From the NCBI GenBank assembly GCA_024408855.1, contig JAKSUQ010000006.1:1-64000 (forward strand): a DNA stretch of 64,000 bases, written 5' to 3'. The translations under genes were made by a program, and so were the position numbers. The notes below the pieces were generated by a model. The model did no database searches. It worked only from the letters and a program-made list of their open reading frames with translations, and was not told the DNA's origin. The DNA is from a bacterium (lineage in GTDB: Bacteria > Cyanobacteriota > Vampirovibrionia > Gastranaerophilales > Gastranaerophilaceae). Below, one piece after another: positions 62,614 to 64,000 of the stretch; the first letter of the stretch is position 1; every line of letters begins with the position of its first letter.

Positions 62614-63960
62614 ATGGACGGTGTAGATCAAAATTATTTAGATGAGCTTAAATGTAAAGTACGCAATCGAATGAACAATGTGGAATTGTACCAGTATAAG
62701 GGTAGCGTATCTAAATTATTGGGCTTAACAGTTGAAGTTAAACTTCCAGGATTAAAAATCGGAGACCTTTGTTATATTGAAGCCGCAACCGGCGAAAAGA
62801 AGCCGGCGGAAGTCGTAGCCTTTAAAGGTGATACCGCTCAACTATTGCTTCTTTACGACGGAGCCGGAATCGGTCAAGGCAGCTTGGTACAAACAACAGG
62901 AAAACCGATTACAATTCCGGTCGGGGACTTTCTGCTCGGCAGACTTATAAATCCCATGGGAGAACCAATTGACGGAAAGCCTCTTAACACCGAGGGAGCA
63001 ATGTGGAGAAATGTTGAGGGTCCGCCACCAGGGCCTTTTGAAAGACCTATTATTACAGAAATGTTTTCTACCGGAGTAAGAGCAATAGATTCTTGTATGA
63101 CATTCGGTTGCGGGCAGCGTATGGGATTGTTTGCTGGTTCAGGAGTCGGAAAAAGTACCCTTTTGGGTATGATTGCAAGAAACTCTGATGCAGATGTCAA
63201 CGTTGTTGCTCTAATAGGAGAACGTGGCAGAGAGGTTAAGGAATTTGTTGAAGACGCGCTCGGTCCGGAGGGAATGAAAAAATCTGTTATCGTTTGTTCA
63301 ACTGGAGACCAACCGCCACTAATCAGACAAAAATGTTTGCTTTCAGCCACCGCTGTTTGCGAGTATTTTAGAGATAAAGGGAAGAAAGTATTTTTAATGA
63401 CAGATACAATCACCCGTTGTGCAATGGCAGGCAGAGAAGTAGGATTATCAATCGGAGAACCGCCAACCATGAAAGGCTATCCGCCATCAATATTTTCATG
63501 GTTGCAAAAAGCATTAGAAAGAGCCGGCAATAGTCCAAAAGGTTCGATTACAGCATTTTACACTGTTTTAATGGAGGGTGATGATATTAATGACCCTATT
63601 GTTGATACTGTTCGTGGTATTACAGACGGACACATTTTTCTTTCAAGAAAGGTTGCTGAGGCAAACCACTATCCTGCAATAGATGTTTTGGGCAGTATTT
63701 CGAGACTTATGAGTGCAATTACTACTTCTGAACACAAGCAAGCGGCTGCTAAATTACGCAAGATTTTAGCTATGTACAGAGAAAATAAAGACTTGATTGA
63801 TGTCGGTATGTATCAGCAAGGCTCAAATCCTAAACTTGATGTGGCCATTGAAATGATGCCACGAATCAATGAATTCTTACAACAAAGAACTTCGGACAGC
63901 GTAAATATGCAAAATACGATAGATACTTTAATCGACATGATGGCTGATGTTGATATTTAA
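62614..63960 (+). CDS. fliI: Type III export ATPase, FliI/SctN type
   Basis: A 448-residue ATPase of the flagellar/type III secretion export machinery, related to F1-beta. N-terminal beta-barrel (about 1-95), LLGRLINPMGEPIDGKP, then GVRAIDSCMTFGCGQRMGLF, Walker A AGSGVGKSTLLG (about 174-185), ALIGERGREVKEF catalytic glutamate region, DTITRCAMAGREVGLSIGEPP, and the C-terminal helical domain. The GERGREV and GYPPSIF segments distinguish it from F1 and V ATPases. All catalytic residues are intact; in DTITRCAMAGRE the usual Ser, Phe and Gln are Thr, Cys and Gly. No FliH or FliJ neighbour. Start set by the promoter six bases upstream. Confidence 0.94.
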   Translation: MDGVDQNYLDELKCKVRNRMNNVELYQYKGSVSKLLGLTVEVKLPGLKIGDLCYIEAATGEKKPAEVVAFKGDTAQLLLLYDGAGIGQGSLVQTTGKPITIPVGDFLLGRLINPMGEPIDGKPLNTEGAMWRNVEGPPPGPFERPIITEMFSTGVRAIDSCMTFGCGQRMGLFAGSGVGKSTLLGMIARNSDADVNVVALIGERGREVKEFVEDALGPEGMKKSVIVCSTGDQPPLIRQKCLLSATAVCEYFRDKGKKVFLMTDTITRCAMAGREVGLSIGEPPTMKGYPPSIFSWLQKALERAGNSPKGSITAFYTVLMEGDDINDPIVDTVRGITDGHIFLSRKVAEANHYPAIDVLGSISRLMSAITTSEHKQAAAKLRKILAMYRENKDLIDVGMYQQGSNPKLDVAIEMMPRINEFLQQRTSDSVNMQNTIDTLIDMMADVDI

Positions 63961-64000
63961 TAATTAAAAACTTGCATTATTTTTTTGTTTATAATAATAT

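Noticed and set aside
62874-63470. 198-codon minus-strand frame inside the FliI-type ATPase
   Set aside because: Antisense shadow of a highly conserved gene.
1-64000. CRISPR arrays, tRNA, rRNA and insertion sequences
   Set aside because: Looked for regular direct repeats, T-arm-like sequences and transposase motifs in all gaps; none seen by eye. Small structured RNAs could still be missed.

Overview
The window is AT-rich, gene-dense chromosome from a diderm bacterium. An outer membrane is indicated by BamA, an OmpH/Skp chaperone, an MCE (MlaD/MlaF/MlaE) lipid-transport set and a second MlaE. Several genes are typical of cyanobacteria and Firmicutes: a PSP1/RicT protein, the PgpH-YbeY-DgkA order, MutS2, a prepilin peptidase and FliA/SigF-type sigma factors. 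Together with the AT-richness, short intergenic gaps and isolated flagellar/type III export homologues, this best fits a gut-type Melainabacterium (Gastranaerophilales-like). That placement is inference from gene content. No rRNA, tRNA, CRISPR array or insertion sequence was seen.

Layout. 1-2254: end of a prophage remnant with a DUF1353 protein and terminase large subunit, meeting a minus-strand operon (2246-5605) of an acetolactate-synthase-like enzyme, a UbiA prenyltransferase and a shortened DegT-like protein. 5711-9768: two tandem paralogous proteins of unknown function, a TPR protein and recN. 9773-11605: a large repeat-bearing zinc metalloprotease-like protein without a signal peptide. 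11761-17376: housekeeping run gpsA, ricT-like, cdd, small zinc ribbon, pgpH, ybeY, dgkA. 17379-19940: a frameshifted EF-hand gene and a secreted phosphodiester-glycosidase-like protein behind a structured leader. 20221-25663: short Orn/Lys/Arg decarboxylase-like protein, rnhA, HEAT-like protein, mutS2, gap. 25754-32964: soluble FlhA-C-like protein, pyrimidine-nucleoside phosphorylase, ompH, bamA, mntP, dnaB. 33129-42559: a 54-residue small gene, mlaD-mlaF-mlaE, lipid ABC exporter, manC, second mlaE, sigma factor, prepilin peptidase. 42717-47715: GAF/HD-GYP protein, TPR lipo/periplasmic-type protein, two LuxR-type response regulators, pentapeptide protein. 47812-57477: rpmB, clpP, flhB-like plus FliA-like sigma factor, O-methyltransferase, beta-propeller protein, dnaJ, grpE, rph, sugar MFS transporter, rpsT. 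57616-63960: large acidic protein with a UvrD-type C-terminal domain, a coiled-coil protein with a distinctive N-terminal motif, and a FliI/SctN-type ATPase.

The most unusual feature is a scattered set of type III export parts: a membrane-less FlhA cytoplasmic domain (25754-27223), FlhB with its NPTH autocleavage motif beside a sigma-28-like factor (49250-51042), and a FliI-type ATPase (62614-63960). No rod, hook, ring or filament genes are nearby. Candidate cargo in the same window includes the metalloprotease, the EF-hand gene and the protein at 60455. Whether these form one reduced export system cannot be settled from the window.

A second theme is transcription. Several genes have a -10 hexamer ending exactly six bases before the start codon and no Shine-Dalgarno sequence, pointing to leaderless mRNAs alongside ordinary Shine-Dalgarno-led genes.
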